Shown here piece after piece: positions 28,966 to 37,654 of a stretch of DNA of 64,000 nt (within the stretch, counting starts at the first letter, position 1; each line of letters begins with the position of its first letter). The stretch spans positions 62,001 to 126,000 of the forward strand of contig NZ_PRDS01000007.1 of assembly GCF_002927635.1 (NCBI RefSeq), in the 5' to 3' direction. The position numbers and the translations under genes were made by a program. This DNA comes from Albidovulum inexpectatum (GTDB lineage: Bacteria > Pseudomonadota > Alphaproteobacteria > Rhodobacterales > Rhodobacteraceae). The notes beneath the pieces were generated by a model, which searched no databases, was not told where the DNA came from, and worked only from the letters and a program-made list of their open reading frames with translations.

Positions 28966-30150
28966 ATGGCAGATACTTTGCGCGGCGGTATCGTCATCAA
29001 CGAGATGCTGGTCGATCCGAATGGCGGCGCCTTCAATTTCGACGCCGATGGGAACGGAACAGCAGCAGCCACGGACGAGTTCGTCGAGCTGGCGAATATT
29101 TCGAACACGCCAATCGATATCGGCGGGCTCGAACTCTGGGATGCCGGGGTTGGGAAGTGGTTTACCTTTCCCGCAGGGACGATCCTGCAGCCTGGCGCCC
29201 ATGCGCTTGTCATGACGGGCCTTCAGCCCGGCGGCAGTCTTCCCCAGGGTGGCCCCAACGATCTGGCCTTTGATGCAGGGCGCGGATCGGCATTGATCAA
29301 CAATGGCGGCGACAACGCCGTCGTCTATGACCCGGTTGCCGACGCGTATATCCAGGCGACCTTCAACGGCGACGCGCTGGATGATCCACCGACGCAATAT
29401 CCCGGCTTTTCGTCCACGGCGACCCGCGTTGGCGCGGGCGAAGACATGGGCAACGACACCGATGGTCAGTCGGTGCAGCGTTACAACGATACCGCAGACA
29501 CGTTTGTCACGGGTACGCCGACACCGGCAGACCACAATATCTGCTTTGTGGTCGGGACGCTGATCGCCACGCCGGATGGTCAGCGAAAGGTCGAGGAGCT
29601 TCGCCCCGGCGATCTGGTGTGCACGATCGACCATGGCGCGCAGCCCGTCATCTGGGCCTGGTCCACTCAGCTGAGCGTAAAGGCAATGTGTGACGATCCG
29701 CGCCAGGCTCCGTTGCGTATTGCAGCGGGTGCTTTCGGCGCCGGGTTTCCACGCCGGGATTTGTGGGTTTCGCGCCAGCATCGCGTCATTATGGCCGGTC
29801 CGATCGTCAGGCGCATGTATGGTGTCGACGAAGTCCTGGTCGCGGCGCACCGACTGACGGCTCTGCCCGGTATCGTGGCCGAGACTCCGGCAAAGCCGGT
29901 CAACTATGTGCATATTCTCTTGAGACGTCATGAAATCCTGCTGGCCGAAGGGTTGCCTGTCGAAAGCCTGTATCTGGGCGACGAGGCTCGGGCCGCGATT
30001 CCATTGAGAGACCGCATGGAGATTCAGAAGAGGCTCGGGTCGCCCTTGGATACATGCTGGCAGCCAGCCCGCCCCCTTGCCGAGGGACGGCGGGCGAAAA
30101 ACCTTGTCATGCGCCATCTGGTCAATCGAAAAATGCCTGTCTGCGTGTGA
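28966..30150 (+). CDS. Lamin-tail domain and Hint domain protein
   Basis: A 394-residue protein. The N-terminal part (about residues 5-140) matches a lamin tail domain (IVINEMLVDPNGG, FVELANISNTPIDIGGLELWD), a beta-sandwich often found on extracellular proteins. The rest is a Hint domain starting at Cys193 (CFVVGTLIATPDG, then VEELRPGDLV and SRQHRVIM). No Sec signal peptide is seen, but Gly/Asp-rich repeats such as DADGNG suggest type I secretion without proof. The first 296 bases upstream (28670-28965) contain no other recognised gene. Codon use is like its neighbours. Confidence 0.85.
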   Translation: MADTLRGGIVINEMLVDPNGGAFNFDADGNGTAAATDEFVELANISNTPIDIGGLELWDAGVGKWFTFPAGTILQPGAHALVMTGLQPGGSLPQGGPNDLAFDAGRGSALINNGGDNAVVYDPVADAYIQATFNGDALDDPPTQYPGFSSTATRVGAGEDMGNDTDGQSVQRYNDTADTFVTGTPTPADHNICFVVGTLIATPDGQRKVEELRPGDLVCTIDHGAQPVIWAWSTQLSVKAMCDDPRQAPLRIAAGAFGAGFPRRDLWVSRQHRVIMAGPIVRRMYGVDEVLVAAHRLTALPGIVAETPAKPVNYVHILLRRHEILLAEGLPVESLYLGDEARAAIPLRDRMEIQKRLGSPLDTCWQPARPLAEGRRAKNLVMRHLVNRKMPVCV

Positions 30151-30365
30151 CGCGTCCCGGATTGGGGCTTGCACCGGGCATGGAACTTTGTGCCGGGTCG
30201 ATCCACGACGGGTCGGCCCTTCTCGTCGAGCCCGGCCCTGCCCATGACAAACGGTTGCCTGAAGCCGGTCCCTGCAGGCGGATATGTCCCCGCGGCGCGG
30301 AGCATCCAGCCGCGCCAGAGCCCACGAAAGAGGATGGAAAGCAAACGCGCGAGGGATGATGGAAA

Positions 30366-30455
30366 TGGCGGAGAGACAGGGATTCGAACCCTGGGACCCC
30401 GTGAAGGGTCAACGGTTTTCGAGACCGCCCCGTTCGACCACTCCGGCACCTCTCC
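30366..30455 (-). tRNA. tRNA-Ser (anticodon CGA)
   Basis: The reverse complement has acceptor GGAGAGG pairing with TCTCTCC (with one G-U pair), discriminator G, an encoded CCA end (30366-30368), anticodon loop CTCGAAA (CGA at 34-36) and the long variable arm of class II tRNAs. It decodes UCG. It is transcribed leftward between two rightward genes. Confidence 0.95.
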
Positions 30456-30615
30456 GCGTGAAGGGTCGTTGTGAGGCGGGATTTAGCCATCCTTGCCGGC
30501 TTCCGCAACCCCCGATTTTCGCTTTTTCTTCCTGATGATCGGGTGCGCCCCTTCATGCGCTTGGACTTTGGGGGGCATGGGGATAGAAGTCATGAAAGGA
30601 ACAGGAGGATCCGCC

Positions 30616-31482
30616 ATGAATCCAGTCACCAGCCGCCTTCCCATTACCCGTCTCCTGCGCGGCATCGTCATCGTGATCGGGCTGGTTCTGGTTTCGGCGA
30701 CAGCCTCGCCTGCAGGGGATGAACGTGTCGCCCGGCTGGCGCAGGCCATGCGGATGGACGAGGTCTTTGCCGTCATGGCGAAGGAGGGCGAGGATTACGG
30801 GCGGCAGCTCGAGGAAGAGATGTTCCCCGCCCGTGGGGGTGCCCGCTGGCAAGAGGCCGTGCGTGGAATCTATGCGCCCGATCGGCTGCTGGCCGGTTTC
30901 ATGCCGGCATTCGAATCTGCCTTGGCCCAACCGAATGTCGATATCGATGCAATGATCGACTTCTTCGAATCCGACCTGGGTCAGCGAATTGTCACGCTGG
31001 AAATTTCGGCGCGGCGTGCCTTGCTGGATCCGGCAGTCGATGACGCGGCCCGCCTCAAGCTGTCCGAAATGCGCGAGATGTCGGATCCGCGGATGATGCT
31101 GATCGAGGAATTCGTCTCGGCCAATGATCTGGTCGAGGCCAACGTGATCGGCGCCATGAATGCCAGCTATGCCTTCTACCAGGGGCTTGCCGAATCTGGT
31201 GCCCTGCCGCCAGACATGGATGAAGGGCAGATCCTGTCGGAAATCTGGGGGCAGGAGGACGATATCCGCGCCGAAATGGATGACTGGATCCATTCCTACC
31301 TGCTGATGGCCTATGCGCCCCTGTCGGACGAGGATATTCGCCGCTACACCGAATTGTCGCGCTCACGCGCCGGACAGGACCTGAACCGGGCGCTTTTTGC
31401 GGGCTTCGATGCCGTCTTTGTCGAGGTTTCGCGTCAGCTTGGCCGCGCGGCCGGCGCGATCCTGACAGGTCAGGATCTCTAG
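30616..31482 (+). CDS. DUF2059-like secreted protein
   Basis: A 288-residue protein with an N-terminal signal peptide (hydrophobic core IVIVIGLVLVSATASPA, cleavage near residue 34). The later FFESDLGQRIVTLEISARR segment resembles DUF2059, a helical domain of unknown function. The ATG at 30616 follows GGAGGATCC. It precedes the hydrolase and P450 genes on the same strand (18 bases), so it may belong to their operon. The pathway is not known. Confidence 0.75.
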   Translation: MNPVTSRLPITRLLRGIVIVIGLVLVSATASPAGDERVARLAQAMRMDEVFAVMAKEGEDYGRQLEEEMFPARGGARWQEAVRGIYAPDRLLAGFMPAFESALAQPNVDIDAMIDFFESDLGQRIVTLEISARRALLDPAVDDAARLKLSEMREMSDPRMMLIEEFVSANDLVEANVIGAMNASYAFYQGLAESGALPPDMDEGQILSEIWGQEDDIRAEMDDWIHSYLLMAYAPLSDEDIRRYTELSRSRAGQDLNRALFAGFDAVFVEVSRQLGRAAGAILTGQDL

Positions 31483-31500
31483 GCGCATGAAGGCCAGCGG

Positions 31501-32736
31501 ATGGGCCTGGACGGGATGACTTGGTCGGGGAATGCGCGGGCGACGGTTCGTCGGCGAAAGGTATTCTATGTTCCCGGCTACGATCCCTTTCCGCCAAGAC
31601 GCTACCGCGAGCTTTACCGGCGCGAGGCGGCCGAGCAGGCGCGCCTGTCGGGCTTTTCGATCGATCTTCGGGCGGGGCAGGGCGGCCGCGAAAGCTGGCA
31701 GGTTCATGCCTGCATCGATGAGCAGGATGTCGAGTCCGACTTCGAGGTTCTCGTCTGGTCCGACATCGTTCAGGCCTCGATGTCCAGGGGGATCCTGGCA
31801 ACCTATTGGCAGCTGGTTCGCACTGCCTGGATTTACGTTCGCTCCGGGGCGCTGTGGAGGTTGATGCGGCTGCGCAAGGGCCCGATGATCGCCGCCCTCT
31901 ATCCGATCGGGCTCCTGCTGCTGCAACTGGTTCTGGCCGTGCTGGCCGGATGGGCGGTCGGGCGCGGTGTCGCGGCGATGACCGGGATTCCCTTGCTTGG
32001 CTGGGCCGTTGCAGTTTGCGTCGCCTGGGGCGTTCTGGCCGGATTCCGGGCGATCGATCGACGATTGTATGCCTATTACCTGATGCACGATTACGCATTC
32101 ACGGCCCGCGATGGCGGTGCCTATCCGCCCGAGATGGAGGCCCGGATTGCGAGTTTTGCCGAAAGGATCGCCAAGGCGCTGTCTGCGGATTGGGACGAAG
32201 TGCTGGTGGTCGGTCATTCCTCGGGCGCGCATGTGGCAATTTCGGTGGTCGCGGATCTGGTGCGCTCGGGGCACGTCGCGAAGGGCAGGGGGCCTGCGCT
32301 GGCGCTTCTGACCCTTGGGCAGGTGGTGCCCATGGTGTCATTCCTGCCGCGCGCGAAACGCCTGCGTGCGGATCTGGTCTGTCTTTCGACATGCGAGGAG
32401 ATCGCCTGGGTCGATATCTCGGCCCCCGGAGACGGATGCGCCTTTGCGCTGTGCGACCCCGTCGCCGTCAGCGGCGTGGGCACGGCACGGCAGCGCTGGC
32501 CTCTTGTCCTGTCGGCGGCCTTCACCCAGACATTGTCGCCCGAGCGCTGGCGCGCCTTGCGCTGGCGCTTTTTCCGGCTGCATTTCCAGTATCTGTGCGC
32601 TTTTGACCGGCCCGGTGTCTATGACTACTTTCGGGTGACCGCCGGACCGGTTCTTCTGCGTGACCGCTTTGCCGGGCGGCAGCCGTCGCGCAGCCGGATC
32701 ATCGCGCCCCTCAGCCCCCACAGGGACGTCGCATGA
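31501..32736 (+). CDS. Membrane-anchored alpha/beta hydrolase-like protein
   Basis: A 411-residue protein starting FYVPGYDPFPPRRYR. Two hydrophobic stretches at about residues 130-155 and 162-183 are likely membrane helices. A serine-hydrolase elbow GHSSGAH occurs at about residue 240. The C-terminal third has GRQPSRSR and no further known domain. The stop overlaps the P450 start by four bases (ATGA), so the two proteins are translationally coupled. A lipid or hydrophobic substrate would fit a membrane hydrolase with a P450, but this is inference. Confidence 0.7.
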   Translation: MGLDGMTWSGNARATVRRRKVFYVPGYDPFPPRRYRELYRREAAEQARLSGFSIDLRAGQGGRESWQVHACIDEQDVESDFEVLVWSDIVQASMSRGILATYWQLVRTAWIYVRSGALWRLMRLRKGPMIAALYPIGLLLLQLVLAVLAGWAVGRGVAAMTGIPLLGWAVAVCVAWGVLAGFRAIDRRLYAYYLMHDYAFTARDGGAYPPEMEARIASFAERIAKALSADWDEVLVVGHSSGAHVAISVVADLVRSGHVAKGRGPALALLTLGQVVPMVSFLPRAKRLRADLVCLSTCEEIAWVDISAPGDGCAFALCDPVAVSGVGTARQRWPLVLSAAFTQTLSPERWRALRWRFFRLHFQYLCAFDRPGVYDYFRVTAGPVLLRDRFAGRQPSRSRIIAPLSPHRDVA

Positions 32737-34094
32737 TCCCGCCCAAGCCGAAACCGCGGGCCGATCGGATCTCGCTGTGGCAACATTTGCGCATGTTTCG
32801 CGCGGACATTCTTTCGGCTCAACCCGCGCGGCTGTACCGCGCCTGGATGGCCGAGTTCCGAACGCCCTTCTTCCGGTCCTACCTGTGCAACGATCCGGAC
32901 CTGATCGAGACCGTCCTGAAGCGCCGCCCCGAGGATTTTCCAAAATCCGACAGGGTCAGAGAGGGTCTGGCCCCGCTTCTCGGTCGTTCCGTCTTTGTCA
33001 CGAATGGCGCCGAATGGGCGCGCCAGAGGCGTATCATCGACCCGGCCTTTGGTGGGGGACGGCTGCATGAAACCTTTCCGGCCATGTGTGCGGCCGCCTT
33101 TGCCGCGCGCGATCGTCTGGCCGCACGCGCGGGGCAGGTGGTCGAGATCGAGGAAGAGTCCAGCCATGCCGCCGCCGATGTGATCTTTCGGACGCTCTTT
33201 TCCATTCCGATCGACCATCACATTGCCCGGGCGACATTTCACGCTTTTCGCAGCTATCAGAAGGCTCAGCCGCTGCTCAATCCCGGCGCCTTCCTTCCGC
33301 TGCCGTCCTGGGTGCCACGGTTTCACCGCCGCGAGGTTCGCCGTTCGGCGCGCCAGATCCGAAACCTGATCCGGCAATTGACCGCGCAGAGACTGGACCA
33401 GATCGCGGCCGGGAACGCACCCGATGATCTTGCGACCAAGATCCTGACGACTCCCGATCCTGAAACCGGGCAGCGTTTCGAGCTGGAGGAAATGGTCGAT
33501 CAGGTGGCGATCTTCTTCCTTGCGGGGCACGAGACATCGGCGGCCGCGATTGGCTGGGCGCTGTATCTTCTGGCCTCTGCGCCGGATTGGCAGGAAAGGT
33601 TGGCACGCGAGGCGCGGGACCACCTGTCCGATCCGCCCGACTTTTCCGACATGGCGCGAATGAAGCTGACCCGAGACGTGTTTCGCGAAACCCTTCGGCT
33701 GTATCCGCCCGTGCCGATGATGGTCCGGCAGGCGCGCTGCCCGGTGACGTTCCGGGGCCGTGACGTGGCGCCGGGCAGCCAGATCGTGCTGAGCCCCTGG
33801 CATGTGCACCGGCACGAACGGCTGTGGTGCGACCCTGACGCCTTCAACCCCGAACGCTGGCAGGGACCCGAGGGCAGGGAGGTTGCGCGCCGGGCATGGC
33901 TTCCCTTTTCGGCAGGCCCGAGGGTCTGTCCCGGAGCAGGCTTCGCGATGATCGAAGGGGTTCTGATGCTGTCCGTCCTGCTGCGTGACCTGCAATTCCA
34001 TGAGGTCGAAGGCAAGCGGCCCCAGCCCGTTGCTCATCTGACCGTGCGTTCGCGCGATGGTATCTGGTTGCGAATCGAGCGGCGGGAAAAGTGA
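32733..34094 (+). CDS. Cytochrome P450
   Basis: A 453-residue heme monooxygenase. The heme-ligating cysteine is Cys399 in FSAGPRVCPGAG, the I-helix oxygen-binding motif is FFLAGHETSAAA, and the K-helix ExxR appears as ETLRLYPP. No N-terminal membrane anchor is seen, so it is probably soluble. It is coupled to the hydrolase gene upstream. No redox partner (ferredoxin or reductase) is adjacent; these may be shared. The substrate cannot be read from the sequence. Confidence 0.93.
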   Translation: MIPPKPKPRADRISLWQHLRMFRADILSAQPARLYRAWMAEFRTPFFRSYLCNDPDLIETVLKRRPEDFPKSDRVREGLAPLLGRSVFVTNGAEWARQRRIIDPAFGGGRLHETFPAMCAAAFAARDRLAARAGQVVEIEEESSHAAADVIFRTLFSIPIDHHIARATFHAFRSYQKAQPLLNPGAFLPLPSWVPRFHRREVRRSARQIRNLIRQLTAQRLDQIAAGNAPDDLATKILTTPDPETGQRFELEEMVDQVAIFFLAGHETSAAAIGWALYLLASAPDWQERLAREARDHLSDPPDFSDMARMKLTRDVFRETLRLYPPVPMMVRQARCPVTFRGRDVAPGSQIVLSPWHVHRHERLWCDPDAFNPERWQGPEGREVARRAWLPFSAGPRVCPGAGFAMIEGVLMLSVLLRDLQFHEVEGKRPQPVAHLTVRSRDGIWLRIERREK

Positions 34095-34383
34095 ACTGAA
34101 CGGTTTGAAATTGGTTGAAAAAGCCAGGGAAGCGCGAAAATATCGGTCAGCGATTCCAACCCATTTGCCCGACCTGATGCCGCTTCCGGCTTCGGGCTAT
34201 TGTCGTGACGTGACGTCAGAAATCGATCTTCGCGTATTTGGATAACCATTTGTGCTATGACCTCCGCAAGGTCGTGCGATCTCCGTTGCACCCGACCTGA
34301 TCGCTCGGGCGGCCATGTGCCTGATCGAGTGATCCGTGCGAGTAATCATTTGTGGGCGGGGTCGGATATTGGTTGAGTGGTTC
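34095..34383. promoter_or_regulatory. Intergenic region with a palindromic element
   Basis: No gene here is well supported. GACCTCCGCAAGGTC at 34259-34273 is an imperfect palindrome with GACCT and AGGTC ends. A close copy, GACCTCTGCAAGGTGA, lies at 34793-34808 before the second small ORF. The copies suggest a regulator site or a duplicated leader. Confidence 0.45.
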
Positions 34384-34581
34384 ATGAAAGTCATTGGCAA
34401 TCCGGCCCCGACCCCGCGTATCCCAAGGGTGCGAATCGCATGGCCTGCAACCTGGACGCCGACAGCGCGAAGCCTGGCTGCAAGCCCGCAGGCGCAAGGG
34501 CTTTCGCGCGAGGAAGTCGCCGCCCTTTTCCGTGACGAGATGGACGCCGCACTGCGTTCGACGGCCGCGTCGAGCAATTGA
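34384..34581 (+). CDS. Small hypothetical protein (paralogue 1)
   Basis: A 65-residue frame from ATG 34384 (a GTG at 34336 would lengthen it). Its second half, with the segments RIAWPATW and GLSREEVAALFRDEM, resembles the protein encoded at 34833-35090, which has RIAIPSW and NVSREEIQNLFGHEL at the same spacing. No known domain is recognised. The ribosome-binding site is weak, so translation is uncertain. Confidence 0.45.
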   Translation: MKVIGNPAPTPRIPRVRIAWPATWTPTARSLAASPQAQGLSREEVAALFRDEMDAALRSTAASSN

Positions 34582-34792
34582 TCGGGCTGGCCCTGGCGCG
34601 TCAGGCAGGCGGCGATCACGCGCCGGAACACGCTTTATTCGGCCAACACTGGTCGTGAAACTCAACCTTCCGGCTGCTTCGCTACGGTTGATGGTGAAAT
34701 TGTGCCCGACAACCTGTACAAACAGGCAGATCGAATCGTCTGCCACGGGAATTCGCGGGGCAGATCGCGCATTTGCACGTTTCTTCGGTTAC

Positions 34793-34808
34793 GACCTCTG
34801 CAAGGTGA
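34793..34808 (+). promoter_or_regulatory. Second copy of the palindromic element before the small ORF
   Basis: GACCTCTGCAAGGTGA matches the element at 34259-34273 in 13 of 15 bases. A further inverted repeat, CCTGT-ACAA-ACAGG, lies upstream at 34712-34725. Confidence 0.4.
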
Positions 34809-34832
34809 TCCGCGCTTGGCTGGGAGACAGCG

Positions 34833-35090
34833 ATGGACGAAGGATCGGACGACGACGCCACGGGGTGGGCCGATCTGATCCCCAGCCGTGCCAGTCTGCT
34901 GCGGATCGCCATTCCTTCCTGGCGATTTCTGGGGGTCAGGATCGAACGCCAGGAACCGGTCGAGAACGTCTCTCGCGAGGAGATCCAGAACCTTTTCGGC
35001 CATGAACTGTCTTCTGCCCGCGAAACGCTAGCACGCAAGCCGGCCTCGGTCAGGGCGGCGCGTGGAGCCTATCGATCCTCGTCGGACTGA
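34833..35090 (+). CDS. Small hypothetical protein (paralogue 2)
   Basis: An 85-residue protein with a good GGGAGACAGCG ribosome-binding site. It shares RIAxPxW and SREE(V/I)xxLF motifs with the upstream paralogue, in the same order and with nearly the same spacing. It ends in an Arg/Ala/Ser-rich tail. The last 22 bases overlap the convergent RHH gene. No function is recognised. Confidence 0.55.
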   Translation: MDEGSDDDATGWADLIPSRASLLRIAIPSWRFLGVRIERQEPVENVSREEIQNLFGHELSSARETLARKPASVRAARGAYRSSSD

Positions 35091-35320
35091 AGCTGTGCGC
35101 GCGCCAGGCGTTCCTGCAGATCACGCAAGACCGCCAGGCGGATCGCGGTGGCCAGCCCGTGCCTGGTCCCGCGCTCCGTATCGATTTCTGCCGCCAGGGC
35201 ATTGATCGCCACGCCGCGCCGCCGTGCCATCTCACGGAAAGCGTGCCAGAATTCTGGCTCGAGCGATACGCTGGTCCGGTGGCCGTTCAGGGTCAGCGAG
35301 TGCTTCACGGGGCGGGCCAT
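35069..35320 (-). CDS. Ribbon-helix-helix domain protein
   Basis: An 83-residue protein with the RHH_4-type pattern SLTLNGHRTSVSLEPEFW followed by a helical half (INALAAEIDTERG). This is a likely DNA-binding or antitoxin-type fold. The start at 35320 is 5 bases after the DUF4169 stop with GAAGGCC before it, so the two are co-translated. It is common downstream of fumC in Rhodobacteraceae. No toxin gene is adjacent. Confidence 0.8.
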   Translation of the reverse strand: MARPVKHSLTLNGHRTSVSLEPEFWHAFREMARRRGVAINALAAEIDTERGTRHGLATAIRLAVLRDLQERLARAQLQSDEDR

Positions 35321-35325
35321 GGCCT

Positions 35326-35505
35326 TCAATCGTCGTCCCGTCGATGTGCGTCCAGCCGTCGCCTTGAAAGCTCGGCGCGTGTCTCTTCAAGCGTTTTCTG
35401 GGCCTTCGTTCGGCCAAAGCGGGCCGCGTTCTCGGCGGCCCGCTTCGTGTCTTCCTCGCGCGCACGGCGTTTGCGGATCGTACGCAGGTTGACGATCTTC
35501 GCCAT
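35326..35505 (-). CDS. DUF4169 family protein
   Basis: A 59-residue, strongly charged protein (MAKIVNLRTIRKRRAREED at the start) matching DUF4169, a short helical family of unknown function next to fumC and the RHH gene in related bacteria. It is too small for most automatic ORF cut-offs. It lies 11 bases downstream of fumC. Confidence 0.75.
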   Translation of the reverse strand: MAKIVNLRTIRKRRAREEDTKRAAENAARFGRTKAQKTLEETRAELSRRRLDAHRRDDD

Positions 35506-35516
35506 GCGTGCGCCCC

Positions 35517-36911
35517 TTATTCCTCGGGGCCGACCATGCGCTCGGGGCGCACGATACGGTCAAAGGTCTCTTCATCGACAAAGCCCAGGCGCACGGCTTC
35601 TTCGCGCAGGGTCGTGCCATTCTGATGGGCCGTCTTGGCGACCTTTGCGGCGTTGTCATAGCCGATATGGGGCGCCAGTGCCGTGACCAGCATCAGGCTT
35701 TCGCGCATCAGCTTCTCGATCCGCTCGATATTGGCCTTGATACCCACAACCATGCGGTCGGTGAAGGAAGCCGCCGCATCGCCCAGCAGCTGCATCGATT
35801 GCAGCACGTTGTAGGCCATCATCGGGTTGAAGACGTTCAGCTCGAAATGGCCCTGGCTGCCGGCAAAGCCCACGGCGGCGTCGTTGCCCATGACATGGGC
35901 GCAGACCATGGTCAGCGCTTCGGCCTGAGTCGGGTTCACCTTGCCCGGCATGATCGACGAGCCGGGCTCGTTTTCCGGCAGGATGAGTTCGCCCAGACCC
36001 GAGCGCGGACCCGAACCGAGGAAGCGGATATCGTTGGCGATCTTGAACAGGCTGGCCGCAACGGTCTTCAGCGCGCCCGAGAACATGACCATCGCATCAT
36101 GCGCGGCCAGCGCCTCGAACTTGTTCGGAGCCGTGACGAAGGGCAGGCCGGTGATCTCGGCGATCTTGGCGGCGATCGCGGTATCCCAGCCCTTTTTCGT
36201 GTTCAGCCCCGTGCCCACGGCCGTGCCGCCCTGGGCAAGCTCGTAGATATGCGGCAGGCACATCTCGACCCGCTTGATGCCCATGGCCACCTGGTGCGCG
36301 TAGCCCGAGAATTCCTGCCCCAGGGTCAGCGGCGTGGCGTCCTGGGTGTGGGTGCGGCCGATCTTGATGATGTCCTTGAATTCCTCCGACTTCGCGGCCA
36401 GCGCGGCGTGAAGGTGCTTCAGGCCGGGCAGCAGGACATCGCGCGCCATCATCGCGATCGCGACATGCATCGCGGTGGGGTAGGTGTCGTTCGAGCTTTG
36501 CCCCATGTTGACGTGGTCGTTGGGGTGAACCGGCTTTTTCGATCCGATCTCGCCGCCCAGGATCTCGATCGCGCGATTGGCGATGACCTCGTTGGCGTTC
36601 ATGTTGGTCTGGGTGCCGGACCCTGTCTGCCAGACGACCAGGGGGAAGTGATCGTCGAACTTGCCGGCAACGACTTCGGACGCCGCCTGGACGATTGCCT
36701 TGCCAATGGTCGGGTCCAGCCGGCCCTGCGCCATGTTCACTTCGGCCGCTGCCTGCTTGATGACGCCCAGGGCGCGGATGATCGCAATGGGCTGGCGCTC
36801 CCACCCGATCGGGAAGTTCTGGATGGATCGCTGGGTCTGGGCGCCCCAGTATTTGTCAGCGGGGACCTCGATTGGGCCGAAGCTGTCGGTTTCGATACGC
36901 GTCTTTGCCAT
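35517..36911 (-). CDS. fumC: Fumarate hydratase, class II
   Basis: A 464-residue iron-free fumarase of the TCA cycle, converting fumarate to malate. The family signature [11 protein letters not shown] with the catalytic serine loop, and the GSGTQTNMN and SSNDTYPTA motifs, are present. The ATG at 36911 matches the normal start [15 protein letters not shown]4169 and the RHH gene follow, and sspB precedes it by 98 bases. Confidence 0.97.
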   Translation of the reverse strand: MAKTRIETDSFGPIEVPADKYWGAQTQRSIQNFPIGWERQPIAIIRALGVIKQAAAEVNMAQGRLDPTIGKAIVQAASEVVAGKFDDHFPLVVWQTGSGTQTNMNANEVIANRAIEILGGEIGSKKPVHPNDHVNMGQSSNDTYPTAMHVAIAMMARDVLLPGLKHLHAALAAKSEEFKDIIKIGRTHTQDATPLTLGQEFSGYAHQVAMGIKRVEMCLPHIYELAQGGTAVGTGLNTKKGWDTAIAAKIAEITGLPFVTAPNKFEALAAHDAMVMFSGALKTVAASLFKIANDIRFLGSGPRSGLGELILPENEPGSSIMPGKVNPTQAEALTMVCAHVMGNDAAVGFAGSQGHFELNVFNPMMAYNVLQSMQLLGDAAASFTDRMVVGIKANIERIEKLMRESLMLVTALAPHIGYDNAAKVAKTAHQNGTTLREEAVRLGFVDEETFDRIVRPERMVGPEE

Positions 36912-37009
36912 CGGTCACGTCCGTTTTGTGAAATGCCGCGCCCTAGCTATGCGATTTCGGGGCGCGGGCCAAGGACGTATGGGACGGCGTTTGCGCTAAC
37001 CCGGCCGCA

Positions 37010-37468
37010 CTACTTGCGAAAACGGTCAAGCGAAACGATTTCGGCCTCGTGTCGCGGAGCATCGGCATCCGTTTCCATGGGGGCGTCTTCGTCGGTGTCG
37101 TCGTCGGCATCGTGTTCGGCCGACTCGAAGCGCAGCCCGAATTCGACCGCCGGGTCGACGAAGGTGCGGATCGAATCAAGCGGGACGTAAAGCGTTTCTG
37201 GCACATTGCCGAAATTCAGCGTGACCGAGAAGCCATCGGAATCGACCTTCAGACCATCGAACCAGTGCTGCATGACGATCGTCATCTCGTCGGGATAGCG
37301 CTCGCGCAGCCAGTCGGCCAGCTGGGCCCGGGGATGACGGGTATCGAAGGTGATGAAGAAATGGTGATCGCCGGGCAGGCCCTCGCGCTCGACCTGTTTC
37401 AATACATCGACGATAAGCCCCCGCATCGCGCGGTGCATCAGCGTTCCGTAGTCGATCGTCTTTTTCAT
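37010..37468 (-). CDS. sspB: ClpXP adaptor SspB, alpha type
   Basis: A 152-residue stringent starvation protein B homologue, which brings ssrA-tagged proteins to ClpXP. The core (residues 5-110) has HHFFITFDTRHP and ETLYVPLDSIRTFVDP, typical of the alphaproteobacterial branch. The acidic linker (EHDADDDTDED) and the C-terminal EIVSLDRFRK XB-type motif fit ClpX binding. The ssrA gene itself is at 38942-39256, about 1.5 kb away. Confidence 0.93.
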   Translation of the reverse strand: MKKTIDYGTLMHRAMRGLIVDVLKQVEREGLPGDHHFFITFDTRHPRAQLADWLRERYPDEMTIVMQHWFDGLKVDSDGFSVTLNFGNVPETLYVPLDSIRTFVDPAVEFGLRFESAEHDADDDTDEDAPMETDADAPRHEAEIVSLDRFRK

Positions 37469-37654
37469 CTCGTCATTTCCGATGCATTCCTCGCGTCAAG
37501 CATAGAGCATTCGTGGTCGAAGGGAAGTCCGATCGGGTGCCACCCGTTGCGGCCGCGATCCTTTGCGTGCGGGCAGACGGCCCGCTGCCTGAAGCCTGGA
37601 GGCGTGGCCCGTCGCGGTCCGGGCAATGCGCGGAACTTGCCCGCCCCAAGGGGG

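Noticed and set aside
34255-34746. Leftward 163-codon frame opposite the small ORFs
   Set aside because: Composition looks like a reverse-strand shadow; no domain or start signal.
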